From Bdellovibrionales bacterium (GTDB taxonomy: Bacteria; Bdellovibrionota; Bdellovibrionia; Bdellovibrionales; UBA1609): DNA of 64,000 bases. Of the stretch, positions 53,011 through 62,070 are shown piece after piece; position 1 is the stretch's first letter; every line of letters starts with the position of its first letter. The stretch spans positions 1 to 64,000 of the forward strand of contig DAIDIG010000001.1 of assembly GCA_027459485.1 (NCBI GenBank), given 5' to 3'. The translations under genes and the position numbers were made by a program. Under the pieces are notes generated by a model, which was not told where the DNA came from, did not search any database, and saw nothing but the letters and a program-made list of their open reading frames with translations.

Positions 53011-54337
53011 CCCATCGAACCCGGGGGCGCAGTTTCGCGTTGCCATTATCGGCCGGCCGAACGTGGGCAAGTCGTCGCTGTTTAATTTTCTCACGCGCTC
53101 CCGCAAGGCGGTGGTGAAAAATGAACCCGGCGTCACTCGAGATATCATCGTTGGTCAGGCGGATTGGTGGGGCAAAAGCTTTGAAGTCCTCGATACCGGC
53201 GGTCTGACGAAGCGCGAAGACCGCTTTTCTGCGCTCATCTATCAACAGGTCATGTCGGTATTAAAATATGTCGATCTTTTGGTGGTGATGATGGATGCGA
53301 GATCCGGTTTGCTCCCTGAAGATCGGGACGTCGTGCGCATTGCGAAGGAGTGCGGTAAACCGTTTTTCATCGTTCTCAATAAAGTAGATCGCGAAAAGGA
53401 CGCCGAGCTATTGAAATCTGAATTTTATGAATTCGGCATGGACGTTTTGCATGCGTCTGTTGAGCGGCGCGATCACACTGACGAAGTGGTCGAGAAAATC
53501 ATAGGGTCCATCCCTGAAGGCGCGGTTGTCGCCGATCAATCGGTGAGGCTAGCAATCGTTGGTAAACCCAATGCGGGTAAGAGTTCGATCGTAAACGCAA
53601 TTTTAGGCGAGTCGCGCGTACTTGTTTCGGATGTCGCCGGTACAACTGTTGACGCGATCGAAGAGCGGTTCGCGTATGACGGCCTGCAGTTCACATTGGT
53701 GGACACAGCCGGTCTGAGACGCCAGGGCAAACGCCTAGCGGGGCGCGATGGCGTAGAAATTCTATCGGCGTACAAATCGTTCGACGCCATCGACCGTGCC
53801 GATCTCGTGCTACTCGTGATGGATTCGGTGATCGGCCCGACCGAGCAGGACGCGCACATCGTTCAATACGCTTACGAGAAGGCGAAAGCACTCATCATTG
53901 TCGCGAACAAATTCGATTTGCTAAAAAAAGAAATGCCGGAGCCAAAAAAATGGTTCCGTGACCGCCTGGATTACACGTTTCATTTCGCTCCGGACGTGCC
54001 TTTGGTTTTTACCAATGCGACGGCGGGCCGACAGGATGCTCTTCTCGACGAGGTCATCCGCATCGCGAAGAAACTGGAATTTAAAATTTCGACTCGCGAA
54101 TTGAATGATTTTTTCTACGATGTGATCCGTCAAGCTCCCGCGCCGGTATACCGTACGACGAATGTCAAATTTTACTACTTGACTCAGACTGAACAAAAAC
54201 CGCCGAGTTTCATCGCGTTCGCCAACCACCCGGAGGGAGTCACGCCCGCATATCGCAAATTTTTGATCAATCGCATTCAACAGCAGTGGCACCTTGAAGG
54301 GGTGCCGGTGCGGGTTTTTATTATGAAGAGCAACTGA
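52994..54337 (+). CDS. der: GTPase Der (EngA)
   Basis: A 447-residue tandem GTPase of 50S assembly. The first G domain has GRPNVGKSS, DTGGLTK and NKVD; the second has GKPNAGKSS, DTAGLRRQGK and NKFD. A KH-like domain follows to the C-terminus (VTPAYRKFLINRIQQQWHLEG). ATG at 52994 has GGGAGC upstream and overlaps the era stop. rnc-era-der forms one transcription unit. Confidence 0.96.
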   Translation: MSQMISPSNPGAQFRVAIIGRPNVGKSSLFNFLTRSRKAVVKNEPGVTRDIIVGQADWWGKSFEVLDTGGLTKREDRFSALIYQQVMSVLKYVDLLVVMMDARSGLLPEDRDVVRIAKECGKPFFIVLNKVDREKDAELLKSEFYEFGMDVLHASVERRDHTDEVVEKIIGSIPEGAVVADQSVRLAIVGKPNAGKSSIVNAILGESRVLVSDVAGTTVDAIEERFAYDGLQFTLVDTAGLRRQGKRLAGRDGVEILSAYKSFDAIDRADLVLLVMDSVIGPTEQDAHIVQYAYEKAKALIIVANKFDLLKKEMPEPKKWFRDRLDYTFHFAPDVPLVFTNATAGRQDALLDEVIRIAKKLEFKISTRELNDFFYDVIRQAPAPVYRTTNVKFYYLTQTEQKPPSFIAFANHPEGVTPAYRKFLINRIQQQWHLEGVPVRVFIMKSN

Positions 54338-54344
54338 GGGTTCG

Positions 54345-55709
54345 ATGCGACGAGGGGCGTGGGCGACACGGTTTGGAATTTACTTCGCGGCGATTGGCTC
54401 CGCATTCGGGCTCGGCAGCTTGTGGCGCTTTCCATACATCGTTTCTGAGAACGGCGGCGGCGCCTTCGTGATTGTTTACTTTTTTCTTATGCTCATATTG
54501 GGCATACCGCTACTCATCGGCGAGCTTCTGATCGGCAAATTCACTCGCCGCAGTTTGATGGCTGCACAAAAACAACTCGTGGCGCAGTCGCAGGTGAAGC
54601 AGGACCCATCCAAAAGAACGATTCTCATTCGACTAATGCCTTACATCGCCACTCTTGCGCTTTTGTGCGCACTTGCGATTTTGGGCTACTACTCCGTCGT
54701 GAGCGGGTGGGTACTGTTTTTTCTAGCGAAGTTTTTAGCGGCGCCTTTTGTGGCGGCGCCTCACGACTTTGTTACGTTGAGTTTGAGCGAGCTTCACGCC
54801 TCATCGGCTTTGCAAGCGACATTAGCGATCGCCCATATCGTTGTCGTCGGTGTGATAGTTGCGAAAGGGGTTGAAGAAGGTATTGAGCGTTGGGTCGGGC
54901 TAATCATGCCCGTTTTTGTGGGCATCTTATCGGTTTTGGTATTGAAATCGCTATCGACGAATTCGAGCATCGAGGCGTTGCGGTACTTTATGTATCCCGA
55001 TTTTTCAAAACTAACGATCAAATCTCTGGGCGCGGCGGTCGGTCAATTGTGTTTCACACTGAGTATCGGGTTCGGGCCGATGATTACGTTCGGCAGCTAT
55101 TTGCGCGACGATTCACTTGTACCTGAGACCGGTTTTCGCGTGGCGGTCTTCGACGCACTCACTGCTATCATCGCGGGGCTTTTGATTTTTCCGCTTGTGT
55201 TCATGGGGAGCAGCGAAACACATGTGCACGGGCCCGGTCTTTTATTTGCCACCGTGCCGCAGTTTTTGCTGAGTATCGATAGTGGGATGATTTTCGGCAT
55301 TTTCTTTTTTCTATGTCTTTATCTGGCGGCGCTCGGCGCGAGCATCGCCATTCTTGAAACAATCGTCGCAAATATATGCGAGAACACGCGGCTCACGCGA
55401 GGCCGAGCGAGCCTGTTAGCCGTTTCAGCTGGTGTTTTTGCTACGTTTATCCCGTCGCTTTCAGTGCACGCGCTCGAGCTCACCGATCTGGTTGTCGTAA
55501 ACGGCATCGTTCCGATTATCGCGCTCTTGTTGTGTTTCGTCGTCAATCGTGAACTGAATGAAAAAGCCAAGCGGGACGAATTTTTCGCCATGGGCAACGC
55601 CGGCTCACCGATTCTTTATTCGCACTGGCGCTTTCTTATGAAGTGGTTTGTGCCACCGCTCATGATCGCGGCTCTAGCGCTGCAAGCGTTCGCGTTTTTT
55701 CACTGGTGA
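54345..55709 (+). CDS. Sodium-dependent transporter of the NSS/SNF family
   Basis: A 454-residue protein with about 11 transmembrane segments. The NSS signature is in TM1: GSAFGLGSLWRFPYIVSENGGGAF. LGSLWRFPY is also found in bacterial LeuT and MhsT and in human neurotransmitter transporters. It imports amino acids with sodium; which amino acid is unknown. It follows der by seven bases and may be read with it. Confidence 0.93.
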   Translation: MRRGAWATRFGIYFAAIGSAFGLGSLWRFPYIVSENGGGAFVIVYFFLMLILGIPLLIGELLIGKFTRRSLMAAQKQLVAQSQVKQDPSKRTILIRLMPYIATLALLCALAILGYYSVVSGWVLFFLAKFLAAPFVAAPHDFVTLSLSELHASSALQATLAIAHIVVVGVIVAKGVEEGIERWVGLIMPVFVGILSVLVLKSLSTNSSIEALRYFMYPDFSKLTIKSLGAAVGQLCFTLSIGFGPMITFGSYLRDDSLVPETGFRVAVFDALTAIIAGLLIFPLVFMGSSETHVHGPGLLFATVPQFLLSIDSGMIFGIFFFLCLYLAALGASIAILETIVANICENTRLTRGRASLLAVSAGVFATFIPSLSVHALELTDLVVVNGIVPIIALLLCFVVNRELNEKAKRDEFFAMGNAGSPILYSHWRFLMKWFVPPLMIAALALQAFAFFHW

Positions 55710-55717
55710 GCTAATTG

Positions 55718-56527
55718 CTAAAAATTAATTCCGAGAATCCCGAGATAGGTGATAATCGCGCCGTTCGGGTAGATGCCTGTGTGAATCGTTCCGTTGTTGA
55801 GAGTGATTTCTGAATACTGATCGGGAAAGTTCACCATCTGGTACATGGCTTGGCCGCCGATGAACATCTCGCGACGCAAGATCGGAATCTCGAAACCGGC
55901 GCCGGCGTCAAACGCCACAGCGCTTTGCGTGGTGAATTCGGATTCGCCGCTGACGGTGGATGTACGCGTGATCGGCGAAAAGCCTGCAATCACATAGGGG
56001 TTGAAATTGGCGAGACCTTTTTTGACATCGTCCATGTTGAAATAATATTTTAAGTCGAGACCAATTTCGTTGAATGTGACGTTGCCTTTCGCGGTTTGCC
56101 CGCCGCCGCTCACGACAATCGAGTGCGAGCTTGTGGTGTACGATATTTGAAGCGCGAAGCGCAGGTCAAAAAAGTACGAAAGGTACCCGCCGTAGGCGAC
56201 GCTGTCGCTGTACATCTGCTTAAATCCGTTGGTGAAGGTGCGCCCGCCCACGAGTAGTGCCGCCGTCAACAACCGACCGTTTTCAAAGAAATTGATATCG
56301 GCTTCTTCGTCGCCGCTGTTGTCGTATTCATTGTAATCGATGAACGGATCATAAGCGTCGTCCGAATCACTGTCGGTGGTCTGGCCGCCGCTTTGATCCG
56401 ACGTGGCTGCGGCGTTCGAACCGTCGCCGGTGTCGTCAGCCCAAGCGTGTCTCGAAATGAGACTTACAGCTCCGCTTGCAATGAGTAGTAAAGTCAGAAA
56501 AAATATGCGGAAAGAATAATGTTTCAA
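55718..56527 (-). CDS. Outer-membrane beta-barrel protein with an acidic N-terminus
   Basis: A 269-residue protein. The signal peptide (about residues 1-31) ends HAWAD. Residues about 30-75 are an acidic Asp/Ser/Gly-rich linker. The rest alternates hydrophobic and polar residues as in an outer-membrane barrel (LLTAALLVGGRTFTNGF, GGYLSYFFDLRFALQIS, LKYYFNMDD) and ends in a terminal Phe. TTG at 56527 has GGGGGA five bases upstream; an ATG at 56551 lacks a ribosome-binding site. Confidence 0.75.
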   Translation of the reverse strand: MKHYSFRIFFLTLLLIASGAVSLISRHAWADDTGDGSNAAATSDQSGGQTTDSDSDDAYDPFIDYNEYDNSGDEEADINFFENGRLLTAALLVGGRTFTNGFKQMYSDSVAYGGYLSYFFDLRFALQISYTTSSHSIVVSGGGQTAKGNVTFNEIGLDLKYYFNMDDVKKGLANFNPYVIAGFSPITRTSTVSGESEFTTQSAVAFDAGAGFEIPILRREMFIGGQAMYQMVNFPDQYSEITLNNGTIHTGIYPNGAIITYLGILGINF

Positions 56528-56656
56528 AAATCCCCCAAAGCCGGTACCCATATTCTAATACAAAAAGAGCGCCAATGGAGCCACCCCAATTGGGCCATTG
56601 TACGCGTTTGGAGCTCACTGACTCCTCATTTCTATGAGAAGAAACGCCCAATCTTT

Positions 56657-56695
56657 AGTCAATTGCCGATTCTGTTGACTCGGTACTTTAGTCAA
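56657..56695. promoter_or_regulatory. Three AGTCAA elements upstream of purM
   Basis: AGTCAA occurs at 56657-56662 and 56690-56695, with its complement TTGACT at 56675-56680. The two outer copies are part of a longer repeat CTTTAGTCAA spaced 33 bp apart, about three helical turns, directly before the purM start at 56709. This could be a purine-operon regulator site. Confidence 0.35.
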
Positions 56696-56708
56696 GTAAA
56701 AGTGGGCC

Positions 56709-57746
56709 ATGCCCATATCATACCAAAAGGCCGGTGTTGACGTTGCGGCTGGCGATCGTCTCGTGGAGTGGCTCCAAGAGAGTAAAACTCAGCCCGCACG
56801 TGCCGGTGCCGTCGTGTCTGGAATCGGCGGTTTTGCGGCTTTATTTCGTGCACAATTCGGCCAGATGAAGTCGCCGCTGCTCGTGAGTTCGACCGATGGG
56901 GTCGGGACAAAAGTCAAATTGGCGGCAGATATGAAGCGATTTGATGGCATCGGGCAAGACCTTGTCGCGATGTGCGCCAATGATCTTGCCTGTGTGGGTG
57001 CCGATCCGCTGTTTTTTCTCGATTACTACGCCTGCGGCAAACTCGACTTGAAATCTGCAAAAAGATTTTTGTCCGGCGTGCGCGCGGCTTGTGACCGCGT
57101 TGGGTGCGCGCTGATCGGCGGTGAAACGGCAGAAATGCCGGGTGTTTATAAACAGTCCGATTTTGATTGTGCCGGTTTTGTAGTCGGGGTGGTCGACGAA
57201 CCCGACATTTTGGGGGCTGCACGAGTGCAGCCCGGCGACCGGTTGATCGGGGTGGCGAGTTCGGGCTTTCACAGCAACGGCTATTCGCTTTTGCGCAAAG
57301 TGTTTGCGCGCGATATGAAAAAGTGGGCCGACGTACTTTTGCGACCAACGCACCTTTATTCACCGCTCATTGCCGATATCAAATCGCAGCCGAATCTCTA
57401 TGCGCAAGTACATGCGGTGGCTCATGTGACGGGCGGCGGTTTTGATAATCTTCTGCGGGTCTTGCCCAAAGGGGTGGCTCTCGATATCAATCCCTGGCCC
57501 ATCCCCAGTGAATTTTTAGAAGTGAAGAGACGCGCTAAAATGAAATGGCCACAACTTCTGCGCGTTCTTAATTGCGGTGTGGGTCTTGTGCTGACGGTCG
57601 GCAGTAATGGTTTCGAAAATCTTCGAGCGAGGGTCGATGCCGCTGGTTTTGAAAGCTTCGACTTGGGGCAAGTTGTGCCGGCTGCGAAAACAAAATGGCA
57701 TGTCAACGGTGATTTGGATGTGGGGACGAAGGGGCTAGTGTCATGA
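56709..57746 (+). CDS. purM: Phosphoribosylformylglycinamidine cyclo-ligase (AIR synthase)
   Basis: A 345-residue ATP-grasp-like enzyme of purine synthesis. Visible blocks are ISYQKAGVDVAAGDRLVEWL, SSTDGVGTKVKLA, FFLDYYACGKLD, LIGGETAEMPGVY and FHSNGYSLLRKV, with HVTGGGFDNLLRVLP near the end. Its stop overlaps the following gene by four bases. Confidence 0.96.
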   Translation: MPISYQKAGVDVAAGDRLVEWLQESKTQPARAGAVVSGIGGFAALFRAQFGQMKSPLLVSSTDGVGTKVKLAADMKRFDGIGQDLVAMCANDLACVGADPLFFLDYYACGKLDLKSAKRFLSGVRAACDRVGCALIGGETAEMPGVYKQSDFDCAGFVVGVVDEPDILGAARVQPGDRLIGVASSGFHSNGYSLLRKVFARDMKKWADVLLRPTHLYSPLIADIKSQPNLYAQVHAVAHVTGGGFDNLLRVLPKGVALDINPWPIPSEFLEVKRRAKMKWPQLLRVLNCGVGLVLTVGSNGFENLRARVDAAGFESFDLGQVVPAAKTKWHVNGDLDVGTKGLVS

Positions 57747-59059
57747 ATGACGTTGTGATTGTGTCAGCGTTTGGTCGCGGACACTGGATCGCCGCCGAGT
57801 TGGCCGGGCATGGAATTTCGGTTTCTCTCGTAGATCTTTCAGATCAACTCCGGTACTGGTCGCCTGAAGATATCGAGGGGCCGTTCGGTTATTTTCACGC
57901 CGCCAACTTGACCTTGTCGCAAAAAGCACGACTTGATGAAGAAGATTATTCAGAACTCGTCGATGACGGGTTTGTCTTGTGGTTAAAAAACGGGCCGATC
58001 GACATGCGCGGATCGCACTCCGCCTACCTTCTTCAGAAAGCGGAAATTCCGCCCGAACAAGTTGATTACGCCAACACCTACGACAGCCTTTCGCAAAAAA
58101 GACGAGACGAGCTCTTAAAAAAATGGTCATCCGAGCCGTTTCACCGAACCTGGTTTGTGAATCTCGCGCATTCTCTCGCAAGCCATCACTCGTCGCCCAA
58201 CTGGCAGGCCGCAAAATTCGGCCGCCCTCTACCGATTGCGGCACCTTATGCTGTTCGCCGTGTCAGTCGTCGAGGATTTGAAAAGTCGCTTCAGTGGATC
58301 GAGTCGCTAGGGGTGAAGGTACACTCCAAAGCGAAAATTCAGGGGCTACAAATTCAAGGTCGCGCAATGTCGGCGCTGAGGCTCGAAGGTGCTAATGCCG
58401 ACGGGCAAGTGCTTGATGGCGGGTTGCTGCGCGGCGAGCAATTTGTTTGGTGTTTAACCAGCAGTGAAACGAAAGTTCTGCGAGCAGAAATCTTTGGCGA
58501 ATTGTTCCCTCACGGTGAACTCCAGCCGGAATGGTTTTGGGCTCGTTACCGCATAAATTTATCCGACACGCCGATGACACAGTCCTTGCCGTTGAAGTTT
58601 TTGGTTTTAGATGACATCGATTTGCCGTGGTCGCATGCGAATCTCATTTGGCTGCAGCGAACGACATCACCTCAATTTTTCGACGGATGGGTGCGGTTGC
58701 CGACCGTTCATCGTTTTCAAAAAAGTTATCTCGAGGCGCTGGGGCGCGAAATCGTGGGTGCCTTGCAAAATCGTTTGACGGGAGTCGACGTGCGCGTCGC
58801 CGAGCATCCGCAGGAATTTACCTACGAGTCGAACGAGCTCGGCCCGGCGCTTTACCAGTTGTTTGAACCGTCGGCATTACAAAAATTTCGCCGGCGCCGA
58901 TTGCGTAATTTGCAGTTTGACGGGCCCGAGATGTGGAGCGCTCTCGACTGGTCGGGTCGTATGGAATCGCAAAAGGAAATTATCGAACAGATACTCGATT
59001 GGCAGAAAGAGCGTCAGCTGGCGCTCGCGAAACAACGGGCACGAGGAGCCATTAAATGA
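57743..59059 (+). CDS. Unidentified Rossmann/FAD-like protein inside the purine operon
   Basis: A 438-residue protein without a signal peptide. The N-terminus looks like a dinucleotide-binding Rossmann unit (VVIVSAFGRGHWIAAELAG, ISVSLVDLSD), and RRGFEKSLQWIESLGVKVHSK resembles the second half of FAD-dependent amine-oxidase or oxidoreductase folds. No catalytic residue is clear, and no known purine enzyme is recognised. Four-base overlaps with purM (ATGA at 57743) and purB (59056) place it firmly in the operon. Confidence 0.65.
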   Translation: MNDVVIVSAFGRGHWIAAELAGHGISVSLVDLSDQLRYWSPEDIEGPFGYFHAANLTLSQKARLDEEDYSELVDDGFVLWLKNGPIDMRGSHSAYLLQKAEIPPEQVDYANTYDSLSQKRRDELLKKWSSEPFHRTWFVNLAHSLASHHSSPNWQAAKFGRPLPIAAPYAVRRVSRRGFEKSLQWIESLGVKVHSKAKIQGLQIQGRAMSALRLEGANADGQVLDGGLLRGEQFVWCLTSSETKVLRAEIFGELFPHGELQPEWFWARYRINLSDTPMTQSLPLKFLVLDDIDLPWSHANLIWLQRTTSPQFFDGWVRLPTVHRFQKSYLEALGREIVGALQNRLTGVDVRVAEHPQEFTYESNELGPALYQLFEPSALQKFRRRRLRNLQFDGPEMWSALDWSGRMESQKEIIEQILDWQKERQLALAKQRARGAIK

Positions 59060-60399
59060 TTGCGCGATACTCGCGTAAAAATATGACGCGGATTTGGACA
59101 TCCGAAAATAAATATCGCCACATGCTCGAAGTGGAAAAGGCAGTCGCGCGGGCTGAGGCGAAACGGGGCATCATCCCAAGAAAAGCCGCGCGCGATATCG
59201 AGGCCAAGGGTCGATTTCGTGTGTCGCGTATCGAAGAAATCGAGAGCGTGACGAAGCATGACGTGATCGCCTTCGTGCAAAACGTAGCAGAATTTGTCGG
59301 ACAGCCAAGCGGTGCTTACGTCCATTTCGGTTTGACCTCAAGTGATGTGCTCGACACGGCCTTGAGCCTGACTCTTCGCGAAGCCGGCGAAGAACTTCTA
59401 AAAACGTTGGATCAATTGGCCGAGACTCTCGCAAAGCTGACGAAGAAACACGTCACAACTCTAATGGCGGGCCGCACCCATGGCATGCACGCCGAACCCA
59501 CAAGTTTTGGTGTCAAGCTAGCTGGCTTTCTGGCCGAACTTGGACGGCATCGCGAGCGCCTTGAGCATGCAATGGAACAAGCGGCCGTCGGCAAATTGAG
59601 CGGAGCCGTAGGGACGTACACCACGCTACCGCCAGAAGTTGAAAGCGATGTTTGCCGCGCTCTGAAACTCACACCCGAAACGCTAGCAACCCAAGTGGTG
59701 CCGCGCGACCGTATAGCTGAGGTCCTTGTGGTGCTTTCTTTACTCGCGGGGTTTTGGGAGCGACTTGCAGTTGAACTTCGTCATTTGCAAAGAACCGAAG
59801 TTGGCGAAGCCATCGAAAATTTCACCCCTGGGCAAAAAGGTTCAAGCGCGATGCCGCACAAAAAAAACCCGATCAGCGCTGAAAATATTTCGGGTCTTGC
59901 CCGTCTTGTGCGCGGTTATTCGGCGGTTGCGCTTGAGAACATGGCGCTTTGGCACGAGCGCGATATCAGCCACTCAAGTGTTGAACGAGTGATTTTACCT
60001 GACGCTTTTATTGTATGTGACTATGCGCTCGCTCGTCTCAACGACGTATTAAGTGATTTGTACATCGATAAAGAGCGTATGCGCGCGAATATGGGGCTTT
60101 CGCAGGGGCAGCTCTTCAGTTCTCAAATCCTGCTACTTATGGTAAAAAATGGGCTCTCGCGAGAAGATGCATACAAGATCGTGCAAGAGATCAGTCACAC
60201 CTTGAAGAGCCGACAAGACTTCATCGAGGCATTAATCGAGCGGGTGAGTCGCGATCCGCTTCTTAAAAAGAAAATTCGCCCGGCCGATCTGCGAGCGACT
60301 GTGAAAGAAGCGAATTTCAAAGCGCGATTTGAAATGCTGACGGGGCGAGTGCTTAAACGGGCGATGAAGCGTTCGAACCAGCGAAAGGCGCGAAAATGA
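59056..60399 (+). CDS. purB: Adenylosuccinate lyase
   Basis: A 447-residue lyase acting twice in purine synthesis (SAICAR cleavage and AMP formation). VHFGLTSSDVLDTALSL, TLMAGRTHGMHAEPTSFG and the superfamily signature GSSAMPHKKNP are present. Stop/start overlaps link it to the upstream gene and to purC. Confidence 0.97.
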   Translation: MIARYSRKNMTRIWTSENKYRHMLEVEKAVARAEAKRGIIPRKAARDIEAKGRFRVSRIEEIESVTKHDVIAFVQNVAEFVGQPSGAYVHFGLTSSDVLDTALSLTLREAGEELLKTLDQLAETLAKLTKKHVTTLMAGRTHGMHAEPTSFGVKLAGFLAELGRHRERLEHAMEQAAVGKLSGAVGTYTTLPPEVESDVCRALKLTPETLATQVVPRDRIAEVLVVLSLLAGFWERLAVELRHLQRTEVGEAIENFTPGQKGSSAMPHKKNPISAENISGLARLVRGYSAVALENMALWHERDISHSSVERVILPDAFIVCDYALARLNDVLSDLYIDKERMRANMGLSQGQLFSSQILLLMVKNGLSREDAYKIVQEISHTLKSRQDFIEALIERVSRDPLLKKKIRPADLRATVKEANFKARFEMLTGRVLKRAMKRSNQRKARK

Positions 60400-61160
60400 A
60401 AATGAGAGACCTCCAACAAGGCGAGCTCTTATACGAAGGCAAAGCGAAAAAAGTTTTCGCCGTTCGAGGTGACGCTGAACATTTATGGCTTCATTTCAAA
60501 GACGACTTGACGGCATTCAACGCGCAAAAGCGCGGTTCATTTCAAAATAAGGGCGCCATCAATCGCGACATCGCATCGATGATTTTTCGGTTTCTTGAAA
60601 GGGCCGAAGTGACGAGTCATTTCGTCGCGGACCTCGGCGAAAGCGATATGATTTGCGAGAAGCTGGAGATGATTCCGCTTGAGGTCGTCGTGCGAAATCG
60701 CGTGGCCGGCAGCTTTGCTAAAAAATTCGATTTGCCGGAAGGCGGTCACATCCCGGGCGGCATTGTCGAATTTTATTATAAAAACGACGCGCTTCAAGAC
60801 CCGTTCGTGAGCGACGATCAAGCGCTCTATTTGAAAGCGGCGAAGGATCAGCGCGAACTTGAAACGTTGAAACGAATCGCCATCAACGTGAACCGCGAGC
60901 TGGTCGATTTTTTTCTCGCGATCCGGGTTGACCTTATCGATTTTAAAATTGAATTCGGTCGCAATGCCGACGGCGATGTCGTTCTGGGCGATGAAATCAC
61001 TCCGGACTCATGCCGCCTGTGGGATCGCGATTCCAAAGAACGTCTTGATAAGGACCGGTTTCGTCGCGATCTTGGCGGAGTGTCTGAGGCTTATCACGAG
61101 ATTCTCAAACGCATGCGCGAGGTCCATGGCGCGCGTGCGATGGGTGGAGGTGTGAAGTGA
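60396..61160 (+). CDS. purC: SAICAR synthetase
   Basis: A 254-residue ATP-dependent ligase, joining aspartate to CAIR. GELLYEGKAKKVFAV, LTAFNAQKRGS, CEKLEMIPLEVVVRNRVAGSF and VLGDEITPDSCRLWD mark the family. ATG at 60396 overlaps the purB stop. Confidence 0.97.
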   Translation: MKMRDLQQGELLYEGKAKKVFAVRGDAEHLWLHFKDDLTAFNAQKRGSFQNKGAINRDIASMIFRFLERAEVTSHFVADLGESDMICEKLEMIPLEVVVRNRVAGSFAKKFDLPEGGHIPGGIVEFYYKNDALQDPFVSDDQALYLKAAKDQRELETLKRIAINVNRELVDFFLAIRVDLIDFKIEFGRNADGDVVLGDEITPDSCRLWDRDSKERLDKDRFRRDLGGVSEAYHEILKRMREVHGARAMGGGVK

Positions 61161-61411
61161 AAATCGGCGTCAAAATTTTGCCGAAAAACGAAGTGCTCGA
61201 CTCACAAGGGCGCGCGGTGGAAGATACGCTCCGCCATCATGGGCAGACCCTTAGCGGATGCCGTGTCGGCCGCTACGTTGTACTTGATTTAAATGAAAGC
61301 GAAAAGTCGCGGGCGATCGCTCGCGCCACCGAAATCTGCGAATTTGTATTGTTCAATCCACTGAGCGAGACCTATGAACTTGAGGTTCTCGAAGGGCAGG
61401 CTCACGCGTGA
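61157..61411 (+). CDS. purS: FGAM synthase subunit PurS
   Basis: An 84-residue PurS, the small linking subunit of three-part FGAM synthase. KNEVLDSQGRAVEDTLRHHG and VGRYVVLDL match. It uses GTG at 61157, overlapping purC by four bases, and overlaps purQ in the same way. Confidence 0.94.
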   Translation: MKIGVKILPKNEVLDSQGRAVEDTLRHHGQTLSGCRVGRYVVLDLNESEKSRAIARATEICEFVLFNPLSETYELEVLEGQAHA

Positions 61412-62061
61412 AGCCGATCGGCGTCGTTCGATTTTTAGGCACCAACTGCGATCAAGATGTTTACGATGCCGTGGCCGCGGTCGGGCTCACACCGAAATGG
61501 ATTTGGCACGAAGATCAATTTGAGGTTCGCGATGTGGCGGCCCTGGTTTTGCCGGGGGGGTTCAGTTACGGCGATTATCTGCGTTCGGGCGCTCTGGCGG
61601 CTCGTGCGCCAGTCATGAAAAGCGTAGGCGAAGCGGCGCGGTTCGGCACACCTATTCTTGGTATTTGCAATGGCTTTCAGATTTTATGCGAAGCCCATTT
61701 GTTGCCTGGAGTTTTGCTGCGTAACAACAGCTTGCGTTTTCGCGATGGATGGGTCGAGCTGCGCAAATCAAGCGAGGCCCCGGCGTTTCGCGACGTCAAA
61801 GCATCGGTTCGATTGCCCATCGCGCATGGCGACGGGCGTTATTACATCGATGAGGATCAAGTGAAGCGCCTTTTCGATGATGATCGCGTGTGGTGGCAGT
61901 ACGAGCAAAACCCGAACGGTTCGCTTGAAAATATCGCAGGCGTGATGAATGAAGCTAAGAACGTCGCGGGTCTGATGCCGCATCCCGAACGAGCGATGTT
62001 CGGTTACTCGGGCGGCACGGACGGTCGCGCTTTTTTTTCATCACTGCTCGCGCTGGCGTGA
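61408..62061 (+). CDS. purQ: FGAM synthase glutaminase subunit PurQ
   Basis: A 217-residue class I glutamine amidotransferase supplying ammonia to PurL. The nucleophile Cys is in ILGICNGFQIL, and the His/Glu pair is in MPHPERAMFG. GVVRFLGTNCDQDVYDAV and LPGGFSYGDYLRSGA are also typical. The start is GTG at 61408. Confidence 0.97.
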   Translation: MKPIGVVRFLGTNCDQDVYDAVAAVGLTPKWIWHEDQFEVRDVAALVLPGGFSYGDYLRSGALAARAPVMKSVGEAARFGTPILGICNGFQILCEAHLLPGVLLRNNSLRFRDGWVELRKSSEAPAFRDVKASVRLPIAHGDGRYYIDEDQVKRLFDDDRVWWQYEQNPNGSLENIAGVMNEAKNVAGLMPHPERAMFGYSGGTDGRAFFSSLLALA

Positions 62062-62070
62062 AGGTGAAAT

